From positions 188,402 to 252,401 of the forward strand of contig MU008213.1 of assembly GCA_010909165.1 (NCBI GenBank): DNA of 64,000 nt, written 5' to 3'. The notes beneath the pieces were generated by a model. The model worked only from the letters and a program-made list of their open reading frames with translations, ran no database searches and was not told where the DNA came from. This document shows positions 47,799 through 56,467 of this stretch, piece by piece. The position numbers were made by a program, and so were the translations under genes. Origin of the DNA: Anthoceros angustus. Lineage: Eukaryota; Streptophyta; Anthocerotopsida; Anthocerotales; Anthocerotaceae. Within the stretch, counting starts at the first letter, position 1. Each line of letters opens with the position of its first letter.

Positions 47799-48960
47799 TA
47801 GTTAACTTAGTTGAATAAATTAATGGAACTCTCTCGCCTCAAGGATTCGCACAAAGTAGACCAATGTGCCCTATCCCGTATACCAATCTAGCTTAGGCTA
47901 GAATAAGAGAGCTAGAAAAAGCCAAGGAACACGCTATCGTAGTTTTATGATGATTAACTTGAGAAGTCTTACAATATTAAGAGACAAAACCTCAGCTGTG
48001 GTGCTCACTCAAAGTAGAGTTGTCGCCTTGCAAACCTAGTCTATAAATATCATAGTGTCTTCACCTATTTTATTGAAATACTATAATAAGAACTTGTACA
48101 TGACTCCACCTATTTTAGTAAATACCTGAAAAGAAACTAAATATTGTAAGATGAACTTGTATATGACCTCACATATTTAAGTAAATACCAGAAAAAAAGA
48201 TAAATACTATAAGGAGAACTTGTATATGACTCCACCCATTTTAGTCAATACCTAAACAAAAGCTAAATACTATAAGAAGAACTTGTATATGACTTCACCT
48301 GATTTAGTAAGTATATATAAGAATTTGTATGTAATATCCTCGTTTCCAAAGAGCAAAAAAAATTTAACCTATTTTATGTATTACGATATTAAAAATACAG
48401 CCTGGAAAAACAACATGATGCTAAATGGCCCTACCAATATCTTCGTCTACCCTCATACACACTTACAAACCTGATCTATAGTGTCACATATATAGGCAGA
48501 CGCTTGAGCACATATAATAAACTTGACTTATGGTCCAAGTACGCACGGTCACATTATAGGCAGACGCTTGATGCTCAAGGTAATTAATTACTTTCTGTCA
48601 TAGTCACATACAGTATGTAGGCAGACGCACGCTAGGTAGCAGGCCCTTTTCCCCAAGCCCAAGGACGATAAATAAGCGGATAAGGCGGGGATAAAGGTGG
48701 ATAAGGCGACAAAGTTCTATGGCCTGTGTAGCTCGCTCGTTCTGATCATGGGCCCCCATCTGGGTTGGGCACCATGGTGAGCACATCCATCGCGTCTTGC
48801 AACCTGGGATGCGAAGCATACTTCCGCAGGATGGGCCATACTTTGTCAGCACAGTATAAATGAGGGACCGGGAAAGACGACAGTCTGTCTCCACCAGTAC
48901 TCCCAGAGCCTGAACATCCTCATCAGTGAGTACCTCTGATCACAAAGTTTAGTGACAGTC
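47799..48960. repeat. 5' flank of CLP1, second copy
   Basis: Nearly identical to 42123-43290, including the 63-bp array and the three GTCACAT ... GGCAGACGC motifs. It continues on the right into sequence not repeated elsewhere. Confidence 0.85.
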
Positions 48961-49687
48961 TCAGCCGTTATTGCCCCTGCAGGCCTGCGAAGGTCAGAGT
49001 CATCCACATTCCACAAGCTCCATTGAGATGTAGGGTCACGACCACGAGGACCCACCTCTCTTCCTGAAAAACCTAATGCATTGTGCTCGATTTGTGTCTG
49101 ACGGGTCCACAAAAGCCGTTGCAGCAATAAGAGGCCATGCCGACCTCTGTGGCCAAGTGTCAGATTCGCACATTGTCAAGCATGCATATGGTGGAGGAGG
49201 AGGAGGGGACTTCATCGTCCGTACGTGTATCATCTCATCAATTTGAACATGGTCACAGTGTCAGGCGAGACGCACTGTGATAGCGTGAACTTACGGGTGA
49301 GAGCAGCATGTTTACTATGTCACCGACCAAACTGATGGCCACAAACACATGAGATTGGCGTCCTCTCTCCTGAATCCAGCAATGAAACTGCCAATTCCCA
49401 TGGTTTGAAATGTTAATCACATGGCCTGGTGAGCTACTGCACTCTTTGAGATACGGCAGGCCGAAGGGACTGCAAGATTGAAGAATTGAGATGGTTTAGA
49501 AGAATGAGAGGAAGGAAGGATGGGATCTTGGAGGGGCAGAATTAAACTTGACTAGAACTTCTTCAAGAGTTAAGCAGACTCGGAGGGATGAAGAGACCAG
49601 GAGGTTCAGTGACGCAGAGATGATGAAGGACATAAGAACATATACCATTGGCGGACGGAAAACAAAATTTACCATGCAGGCGAACAA
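48961..49687. other. Right flank of the duplication complex
   Basis: Mostly single-copy sequence, apart from 49251-49386 and the end near 49556, which are duplicated at 46229-46362 and 45781. Open frames around 49.04-49.25 kb are unassigned. No gene was recognised. Confidence 0.4.
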
Positions 49688-50062
49688 GCCATTTCCCAGT
49701 CAGTTTAACCTGCAGGAAATCTCTCCAGGGCCAAGGCGAAAAATCGGTCAAGGGCGACGGACTTGCCATTTCTCGATCTGCTCAACCTGCTGGGAATCTG
49801 TCGAGGGCCAAGGCGAAAAACCTGTCAAGGGCTAAGAAGCCATTTCTTAGTCAGTTCAATCTGCAGGGAATCTGTCGAGAGCCAAGGCGAAAAACCTGTC
49901 AAGGGCGAAAAAGCCATTTCTCAGCCAGTTCAACCTGCAGGAATTCTGTCGAGGGCAAGGCTAAAAATCTGTGAAGGGCGAAGAATCCATTTCTCATCCA
50001 GTTCAACCTGCAGAGAACCTGTCCGAGGGCCAAGGCGAAAAATCTGTGCAGGGACAGATTTT
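49688..50062. repeat. 74-bp tandem array, five units, upstream of eL41
   Basis: Units contain GCCATTTCTCAGYCAGTTCAACCTGCAGG, then CTGTCGAGGGCCAAGGCGAAAAA, at spacings of about 73-77 bp. The array ends about 80 bases before the eL41 telo box. A partial copy lies at 45909-46228. Confidence 0.85.
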
Positions 50063-50142
50063 TAACTTGGCTCTCGGTTATATTTCGTCCAATGAGGGAA
50101 TTTTCTTCGCCATTGAACCAAAACTGGGAAATATTGTTATCA

Positions 50143-50191
50143 AAACCCTAAATTCCATTCTAGGGTTCCGAGACGGCGGCTGCCTATATAT
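50143..50191 (+). promoter_or_regulatory. eL41 core promoter: telo box and TATA box
   Basis: AAACCCTA at 50143-50150 and its inverse TAGGGTT at 50161-50167 are telo-box motifs, which are typical of plant ribosomal-protein promoters. CTATATAT at 50184-50191 is a good TATA box. Transcription would start near 50215-50225, in the CT-rich tract, leaving a leader of about 65 bases. Confidence 0.75.
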
Positions 50192-50285
50192 GTGACCTTG
50201 CACACCTTATTCCACTATACTCCTCCCTATCCTTTGGCAGTAGAGCAACAGCTGCTGAGACTTCTTCGACGCGTGTGTTTGGAAG

Positions 50286-50565
50286 ATGAGGGCTAAGGTT
50301 CGTCGCCTCTCTTGATCTGTGTGTGTATGAGTTGGCCTAGGTTTGCAGCCGGTCGTGTGCCGGCTCTTGGCTGCATTGTTTCGTCCCTGTGGAGTACGCG
50401 GGAGCGGCTTTTCTCTGTGTAGGCTTAGGTGCTCCTCTCGGTCTAGCTTGTGTTGTCTTGGAAAAACCCTGACCCTGACCTTGATGTTGTGGCCTGCAGT
50501 GGAAGAAAAAACGTATGCGCCGCCTCAAGCGCAAGCGCAGAAAGATGAGGCAAAGATCAAAGTAG
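50286..50565 (+). CDS. RPL41: 60S ribosomal protein eL41 (25 residues, two exons)
   Basis: eL41 is the smallest ribosomal protein, a single basic helix at the subunit interface. Exon 1 (50286-50297) encodes MRAK. A GT-AG intron spans 50298-50499 (gttcgt ... cctgcag). Exon 2 (50500-50565) encodes WKKKRMRRLKRKRRKMRQ and then RSK and a TAG stop. The 25-residue product matches the highly conserved eukaryotic protein. An intron after codon 4 makes it invisible to ordinary ORF scans. The telo boxes and TATA box upstream support expression as a ribosomal-protein gene. Confidence 0.97.
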
Positions 50566-51318
50566 GCTCTAGTTCCTAGGGCAAGGTACCTACATGTGCG
50601 CAACTCGATGGATGTGGGAGTTCGTGCCGTGGGGCACCTTAGCCTTGAGTCAGGGTGCGTAGGTATCCTCAGCGTCGTGACGGATAGGCTGGAGACGGGA
50701 AGCAACTGTGGATAAAGTTGACAGGATGTTGGACCTTGCCCTGGGCGAAAGGGATGGCTGCATCGTGGTGCTGCGGAACGCGTTCAGGGATTAGGTCTTG
50801 AATTTTCACAGTTACTCCATACGTCCAATTGGACTGAACTTCCTGCTCCTGTCGCAATGGTCTAGTGCATGGGACATATTCATGTCCCTGGTGGTATGAG
50901 CATGCCACCGTTTCGGCTCTGTGGCGTTCTGCGGCTCTGTCTTCGTGTACACTTGTACCGTCGATCGTTGCTCCAAAAAACACGGGAAGGAGAATTTCTC
51001 CCTTCAACGTTGTACCACAACTGAGTAATCAACTTTTTTGTTGCCTATCCGCCTCGTCTTAGCATTCAAAATCGAAACACAATGGAAATGTTCATCTACG
51101 ATATTTACGTCATTTCTCCGTCTCAGTCTGATTGATAGTACATTCACAAAACTGAGGCAACAACCTTGGCGACTCGTTAGCGTCCGAAACACTGATTTGG
51201 AATAGACATCGGCACAAGTCGGTGCTGGTAGGGGTGTGTGAAAGTTTTAGAATTGGGAGGCTAGCGAGAAGAAGGTACAGATGGTGGAAGCAGATCCGGA
51301 AGTACAGCTCCAGGGTTG
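50566..51318. other. Convergent 3' region of eL41 and calcineurin B
   Basis: Contains the 3' UTRs of eL41 (+) and calcineurin B (-). Scattered open frames have no domains. Confidence 0.5.
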
Positions 51319-52387
51319 TTAGTCCACGGGAACGTCTACCTCCATCACCATCCGAGAATTGCCAAGAACCTGCCAAAAACGCTCACAGCATGGGGATACT
51401 CTGGTGTCAACAATAAGGCACCAGGAAAACCCCAACACCCCATGTTTCTGAAAAAAGAAATGGAACGGTGAGTTGCAAGAGCATTGCCAAGGACAGACCT
51501 TGATAAAGTCTTGCACGCTGAGCGTACTATCCTTGGAGAATCCAGAATCCTCTAGTGCTTGAATGACAACTTGCTGCTAGAAGCACGAAACAAACCACTC
51601 CTGTCAATCACCTGCTCCAGGTTCTACAGATCACAGCCTAAGGGCAGAAAGAGGCAAGAAGCAACGTCGTGAAACTGGAGGAAGGAAATGAAGTGGCATG
51701 AACTGGAACCAACCTTCCGTTGCTCTTCCGTGAGATACTTCCCAGACAGGTCTCGAAGAACTTGCAAAATATCCTCAGCAGATACCCTGCCCTTCCCGTT
51801 TCTGTCATACACCTTAAAGATGACTGCAAACCAACAACACCAGAAGAGAGTCACCACCGCCGCAAAAGCAGGCAACCAAATTGATGCAAAACCCTGATTG
51901 ATTCCCGCTTACATTCCACTTTATGCTTGGAGCTGGCATTCGGGCTGAAGGCCGATAACAGCGCCACAAACTCCTTGAAATTCAGACCTTCCAACATGCT
52001 CAGCAATCTCTGCATCCACCAGCAGGGAAACCTTTCACATTACTTCACATCGCCACAAGGCGGGGCTCGGTACTGCTGCTCCAACCACAACCGGATTAGG
52101 GCTTCCCACCTGCGACAGAGGATTCAAGGCGAATTCCGGAACCGCCATGAACTCATCAGCTAAAATAAAGCCCTTCCCGTTCCGATCCAGCGCGCAGAAC
52201 CTGGCGTAGAGCGACACGATCTCGCGCTGCGAAACTGTACAGCCCAGAAGAGAAATCCATCAGGGCCACCGCAACGGTACAACCGCAACCTCAACCGCAG
52301 CCAAGCAAGAAGCTTACAGATCTGCGAGCAGTGGGCCTGGACCTCCTCGATGTCGTACTGCGTCAGGGTGGAGGAGCTGTTCCCCAT
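51319..52387 (-). CDS. Calcineurin subunit B-like EF-hand protein (plant type)
   Basis: Plant relative of the calcium-binding regulatory subunit of calcineurin; plants lack the usual catalytic partner, so its target is unclear. Six exons (minus): 52387-52318, 52234-52110, 52009-51913, 51823-51714, 51573-51499 and 51369-51319, giving 175 residues. The N-terminus MGNSSSTLTQYDIEEVQ includes a likely N-myristoylation Gly2. EF-hand regions are DRNGKGFILADE (first), GLNFKEFVALLSAF (helix after a weak hand) and DRNGKGRVSAED (third). It ends VLGNSRMVMEVDVPVD. Only the first and third loops look near-canonical. A four-codon candidate microexon near 51610 was left out because family length fits without it. 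It starts 161 bases after the sialidase-like stop codon. Confidence 0.93.
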
Positions 52388-52548
52388 CCCTTGCCCAGCT
52401 TCACGATCTCCACACACTCACACGCATTCACATGCAGCAGGCACCACTCCCAAGTGTGTTTCACGCTCGGCTCAGACCTAAAAGCCTCTCCTTTTATTCC
52501 AGGTGCTGCACACAAATGGCAACAAATGCAATGCTGCGGTTGCTGCCG

Positions 52549-53559
52549 TCACCTGCCTGCTATCTGCCACCCGCCTGCAAGCCGGAGCTGCTCGGGCTTC
52601 AGGACCACATGCTTGATGGAGAACCTGTGGTAGGTGTAACTGACATGCACAAGCCCGTCGGAGCTCTGGATGACGGCGGCGTAGGAGAACTCGGCATCGG
52701 CCTTCTCCGTCTCCTCCTCCAAGGTGAGCACCTGGGTCCAGGAGTCCCCGTCGTCGCCCGAGACGGCGGCCACCAGCACGCCCCGGGATAAGGTGTTGTA
52801 GACGAGCAGGAGGCGGCCGTCCTGCAGCCGGACCCCGTCGAAGCCGCAGTTGGGATTGTCCAGTGAGGTAGGCACCGCGGGAGACCAGGAATTCCTTCCG
52901 TCCTGGGACGAGGCGATGCAGATCTTGCGGATCTCGTCTGATGGGCGCAGCAAAGCGCGCACAGTCCCGTCCCGGCACAGGAACGGGACGGGCTGGATGA
53001 CCCCGCCCGGCCCGTCGCGGACGTAGATCGGACCGTGCTTGGCCCAGCTCCGACCCCCGTCCGGGGTGGCGTCCATCCAGGCTCCCCACGCGTTCCAGCT
53101 CTCCACGGACGAGCCGCACAGCAGGCTGCCGTCGCCCAGCTGCAGGGGCTTGTTCTTGGCCGGACCCAGAATGCCGGGCGGGAGGGCCTCGCGGGGGGAC
53201 CAGCTCCGGCCGTTGTCGCCTGATCGTTTCAGGAACCCGCTCCATTTCTGGACCTCCGGCCCGATCTTGTAGAAGAGCAGGAGCTCGCCGTTGGGCATTT
53301 TCCACAGCACCGGGTTCCACATCGCCACGCCCGGCTCGTCGTCCGCCTTCTCGGGGTTCAGCCATCTCCCCGCTTCGAGCCGGGACGTCCAGATGGCCAC
53401 GTCCGCCTGGCCCTCCCACGAGCCTCCGAAATAGGCCACCAGGAAGCTGTCCGTCTCCAGCTCCACGATGCTGGAGGCATGGCAGCTCCCAAACGGCGCT
53501 TTCCCTACTTCGAAGAGCAATTCTTCCTGCACCACGGCCCAGCCGCGTTCTGGGTCCAT
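52549..53559 (-). CDS. Sialidase-like BNR/Asp-box beta-propeller protein
   Basis: Intronless, 336 residues, ATG at 53559. Four Asp boxes (S/T-x-D-x-G-x-x-W) are seen at residues 113-120, 165-172, 218-225 and 267-274, as expected for a six-bladed sialidase-fold propeller. The region around residues 80-100 ([18 protein letters not shown]) and [13 protein letters not shown] match the glycan-hydrolase-like BNR family. No signal peptide is present, so it is probably cytosolic. Plants have little or no sialic acid, so a different substrate or a non-enzymatic role is likely. It has bacterial-like gene structure (no introns, high GC) among intron-rich neighbours. Confidence 0.85.
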   Translation of the reverse strand: MDPERGWAVVQEELLFEVGKAPFGSCHASSIVELETDSFLVAYFGGSWEGQADVAIWTSRLEAGRWLNPEKADDEPGVAMWNPVLWKMPNGELLLFYKIGPEVQKWSGFLKRSGDNGRSWSPREALPPGILGPAKNKPLQLGDGSLLCGSSVESWNAWGAWMDATPDGGRSWAKHGPIYVRDGPGGVIQPVPFLCRDGTVRALLRPSDEIRKICIASSQDGRNSWSPAVPTSLDNPNCGFDGVRLQDGRLLLVYNTLSRGVLVAAVSGDDGDSWTQVLTLEEETEKADAEFSYAAVIQSSDGLVHVSYTYHRFSIKHVVLKPEQLRLAGGWQIAGR

Positions 53560-53990
53560 GATCCTGCCGGTGATGCTTGCTGGACCCTAGGGTTTGGGGG
53601 GAGCGGTAGGGTTTGAGGATCGGAGGGGCTCGGATCGCTGTTGTGGTCACTGTGTGGAACGGTGGTAGCACGGCCACATCGAAGGTGGGCGGGGGAAGCG
53701 TGGGAACGGTGATGACGCATTTTTATATTGTGTGAACTCTTGTTAGATTTTGTGCGGCTCAAATCTGCTGCTTCTTCATGGGAATCCGGCGGGCAGCAGC
53801 CTACAGCAGCAGGCGATTTGTATGGCAAGCAACCCTCTGTTGCCAGCAAGATGGCCTGAGACGGTATCGAGGGCATCACGTTGCAGTGGCAGAGCAGTGG
53901 CATGGCTTCCAGGAGGTATGGGAGGTTCTCTCGGCTGCATGAACTGTTTTTCGTGCTACTTGCGGGGTTTAGTTATCTGATGATGAGGGT
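53560..53990. promoter_or_regulatory. Short divergent promoter between the sialidase-like and PPR genes
   Basis: At most about 560 bases separate the two divergent start codons. An open frame from ATG 53778 encodes a basic, Arg/Ala-rich start (MGIRRAAAYSSRRFVWQATL), which would suit a mitochondrial presequence and could be a first exon of the PPR gene. I could not join it to the PPR frame in the right phase. Confidence 0.4.
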
Positions 53991-54125
53991 ATTAGTTGGA
54001 TTGCAGACGTGTTGAATGTTGCGGCGGTGTTCGAAGTCGGTCCATGGATTTATGGCAGCAGGAAGGTTCCGGGGAGTCGAGCGTTCTCAGTTGATGCCAT
54101 AGAGCAGCAATGGTTGAGGAGGAGG

Positions 54126-56222
54126 ATGCAAGGAAAGAAGAAGTTTTGCTGCAGAGATGCTGTAGTTCAGTTTCGGAGGGGCAACGATGTGTTGGCGCAG
54201 GAAGGAAGGCAATGGCCACCGACACCGTTTCTGTTGAAAAATCTTCAGGCAGACACTCTTTTGGGTATCCTGAACAGGAAATGTAAGGATGGCTTTCGAG
54301 ATGAAGCCCTTTACCAGCTTGATTTCAGGATCGAGACGTATCATGTGAGACGGATAATTAGATTGCACGACGACGTTAAGGTAGCTTTGAGCTTTTTCAA
54401 CTGGGCCACGACTCTGCCAGGCTATAGGCATGACTCCTCCGCATATACTCTCATGCTCAGAAGACTTGGAGATGAGCGGCTGTTTGAGCTTATGTGGGAC
54501 CAACTGGAGCAGATGATTAGCGATGCCTGTAGGATATCAGACTTCACTGTGACGACAGTGCTCACGAAATTTGGCAAGGGAGGACGCCTCAACTCCTCAG
54601 TCGATGCTTTTCGCAGGTTTCGCGATGCTGGGTTCAAGCACAACGTGGTTACATATAATTGCGTAATCGGATTATTGGTTAAAGGAGGGTACGATATTCA
54701 GGAAGTTCAAATGCTTTTCTATGAAATGGAAAGGGAAGGTTGCCTTCCAAATGTGAACACTTACAACATGCTAATTAACGGACTCGCTAAAGCAGGCTGC
54801 TTGGACGAGGCTTGCAAAGTCTTTGAAACTATGAGTGTAGATCAGAGGTTTAAATCAGCTGTGGATTTGTCTTCCCTTGTTAAGCTGGGATGTACATTGA
54901 TTCTACCTGATGAAAGTGTCAAAGGGTTGTCGTACGCAGACCTGATTGATTTAGCACGTGAAGCTGGTAAAATCTGCGAGGCCGAGACGCTTGCTGCAAA
55001 ATTAGAAGAGATAACTGTGGTGCCTGATGTCATCACATACAGCGTGCTCATCGATGCACTTTGTAAGGCCGGCAAGCTGGACAAGGCTTGTACACTTTTT
55101 TCCCAAATGAAGAAGGGGGGTAACAGACCAAATGTGTTCACATACAGTGCAATCATTTCTGGTCTTGCCAAAGCGCAGAGGTGGGCAGCAGCTGAACAAT
55201 ATTTCGATGAAATGCAGGCTGAAGGATGTACACCCAATGTCGTAACATACACCATAGTCATAGACGGACTGGGAAGAAAGGGAGACGTTGATAAAGCTGC
55301 AGAATTAATCACAGAAATGAAGAGCAGAGGCTGCTTTCCGAACGTCGTTACATACACTTCACTTATTTCCTCCCTTTTTAAAGCAGGAAGAATGGATCTG
55401 GCACGGAAGACATTTGAAGACATGAAAAAAGAACACCAGGAGCCCAATGTCAACACATATAATGTGCTGATCAATGGACTGCTCCAGGCAGAACAGTTTG
55501 ATGAAGCCCTCAAGCTTTGTCGAGGGATGTGCAGAAGTGGTGTGGTACCAGATTTGGTCACACATAATAGTCTCATCTCTGGGTTTGGGAAGGCAGGCCA
55601 GGTCACTGAAGCTCTGGCACTCTTTAACCAGATGAAGGATATGGGCCCTGCCCCAGATACATTCACCTACACTGCAATGACACATTTGCTGGGCAAGGCC
55701 GAGCGCATTAAGGAAGCGCACGACCTCTTCTTACAGATGAAAGAAATGGGCTTCATTCCTGACGTTGTTTGCTACAGCACGCTCATTGATATGTTTGGGA
55801 AGACTGGACAGGTGGAGGAGGCATATAAAATTTTCAATGAAATGAGGCAGTCTGGCTGCGAACCAAATGTGATTACATATACTTGTATGCTTGATGCCTT
55901 TGGCAAAGCGGGCTATGTATCTGAGGTAGTTGGCTTGTTTGAAAAAATGCTGCAAGAGGGTCTGGTCCCAGATCTGCTCAGCTTTAATGTCCTATTGGAT
56001 GCTCATTGCAATGCAGGTGACGTCGATGAGGCCCTCAAGGTCTTTGATAACATGCAAAAGTTAGGGTCCGGACCTGATCTGATTGCTTACAGCACGGTGA
56101 TAAAAGGTCTAGCAAAGGTTGGCAGGATGGCTGAAGCTGCAAGGCTTTTTGACAAAATGAAGCAGAAGCACATCAGAAGCAATCCACAGGCAGATGAAAC
56201 CACGTCTCGCTTGACTTGCTGA
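54126..56222 (+). CDS. P-class pentatricopeptide repeat (PPR) protein
   Basis: PPR proteins bind organelle RNA one base per repeat and act in its stability, splicing or translation. The frame is open from 53973; the first in-frame ATG is at 54126 (698 residues), and a spliced upstream exon is possible. The sequence before that ATG includes GSRAFS, like a mitochondrial cleavage site, which favours the longer form. About 15 tandem 35-residue motifs (for example VITYSVLIDALCKAGKLDKA) fill the protein to the C-terminus, with no PLS, E or DYW domain, so it is not an editing factor. One degenerate spacer (54840-54930) interrupts the array. It is intronless in the repeat part. It converges on the POLLUX-like gene about 245 bases away. 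Confidence 0.92.
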   Translation: MQGKKKFCCRDAVVQFRRGNDVLAQEGRQWPPTPFLLKNLQADTLLGILNRKCKDGFRDEALYQLDFRIETYHVRRIIRLHDDVKVALSFFNWATTLPGYRHDSSAYTLMLRRLGDERLFELMWDQLEQMISDACRISDFTVTTVLTKFGKGGRLNSSVDAFRRFRDAGFKHNVVTYNCVIGLLVKGGYDIQEVQMLFYEMEREGCLPNVNTYNMLINGLAKAGCLDEACKVFETMSVDQRFKSAVDLSSLVKLGCTLILPDESVKGLSYADLIDLAREAGKICEAETLAAKLEEITVVPDVITYSVLIDALCKAGKLDKACTLFSQMKKGGNRPNVFTYSAIISGLAKAQRWAAAEQYFDEMQAEGCTPNVVTYTIVIDGLGRKGDVDKAAELITEMKSRGCFPNVVTYTSLISSLFKAGRMDLARKTFEDMKKEHQEPNVNTYNVLINGLLQAEQFDEALKLCRGMCRSGVVPDLVTHNSLISGFGKAGQVTEALALFNQMKDMGPAPDTFTYTAMTHLLGKAERIKEAHDLFLQMKEMGFIPDVVCYSTLIDMFGKTGQVEEAYKIFNEMRQSGCEPNVITYTCMLDAFGKAGYVSEVVGLFEKMLQEGLVPDLLSFNVLLDAHCNAGDVDEALKVFDNMQKLGSGPDLIAYSTVIKGLAKVGRMAEAARLFDKMKQKHIRSNPQADETTSRLTC

Positions 56223-56467
56223 AATGGCAAGAACTAAGTGTGGAGCCAAGCTGTGAGCCTTGGAGAGGTACACAATTGAAAATGTCTGCCAACGTCGTAC
56301 CACCTAAATCTTACCTGGAGTAGTTCAGCCAAGAATTGGCACTGTTGGACAGCACTCTGGATTCCAGGCAACCTGACGGTGTAATTAGCAGGACTTTCGA
56401 CAAAAGCCACGCAGCATGAAACGTGGCTTGCAGGAGGTTTGGTAGCCTTTTGGTGGTGTCCATCAGC

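Noticed and set aside
48961..49250. Conserved gene fragment with frames around ARFVSDGSTKAV
   Set aside because: No family could be recognised, and the frames are short. It is left as unassigned sequence.
49688..50062. CRISPR-like spaced repeats
   Set aside because: This is a contiguous 74-bp tandem array without unique spacers, in a eukaryotic genome.
51600..51620. Four-codon microexon (NLEQ) in the calcineurin B gene
   Set aside because: Splice sites look possible, but adding it would lengthen a segment that aligns without gaps to the plant family.
52478..53677. 399-codon minus-strand frame overlapping the sialidase-like gene
   Set aside because: It is in a different frame from the Asp-box protein, Arg/Gly/Ala-rich and without motifs.
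54842..55666. Minus-strand frames of 120-270 codons inside the PPR gene
   Set aside because: Antisense shadows of regular PPR codon periodicity.
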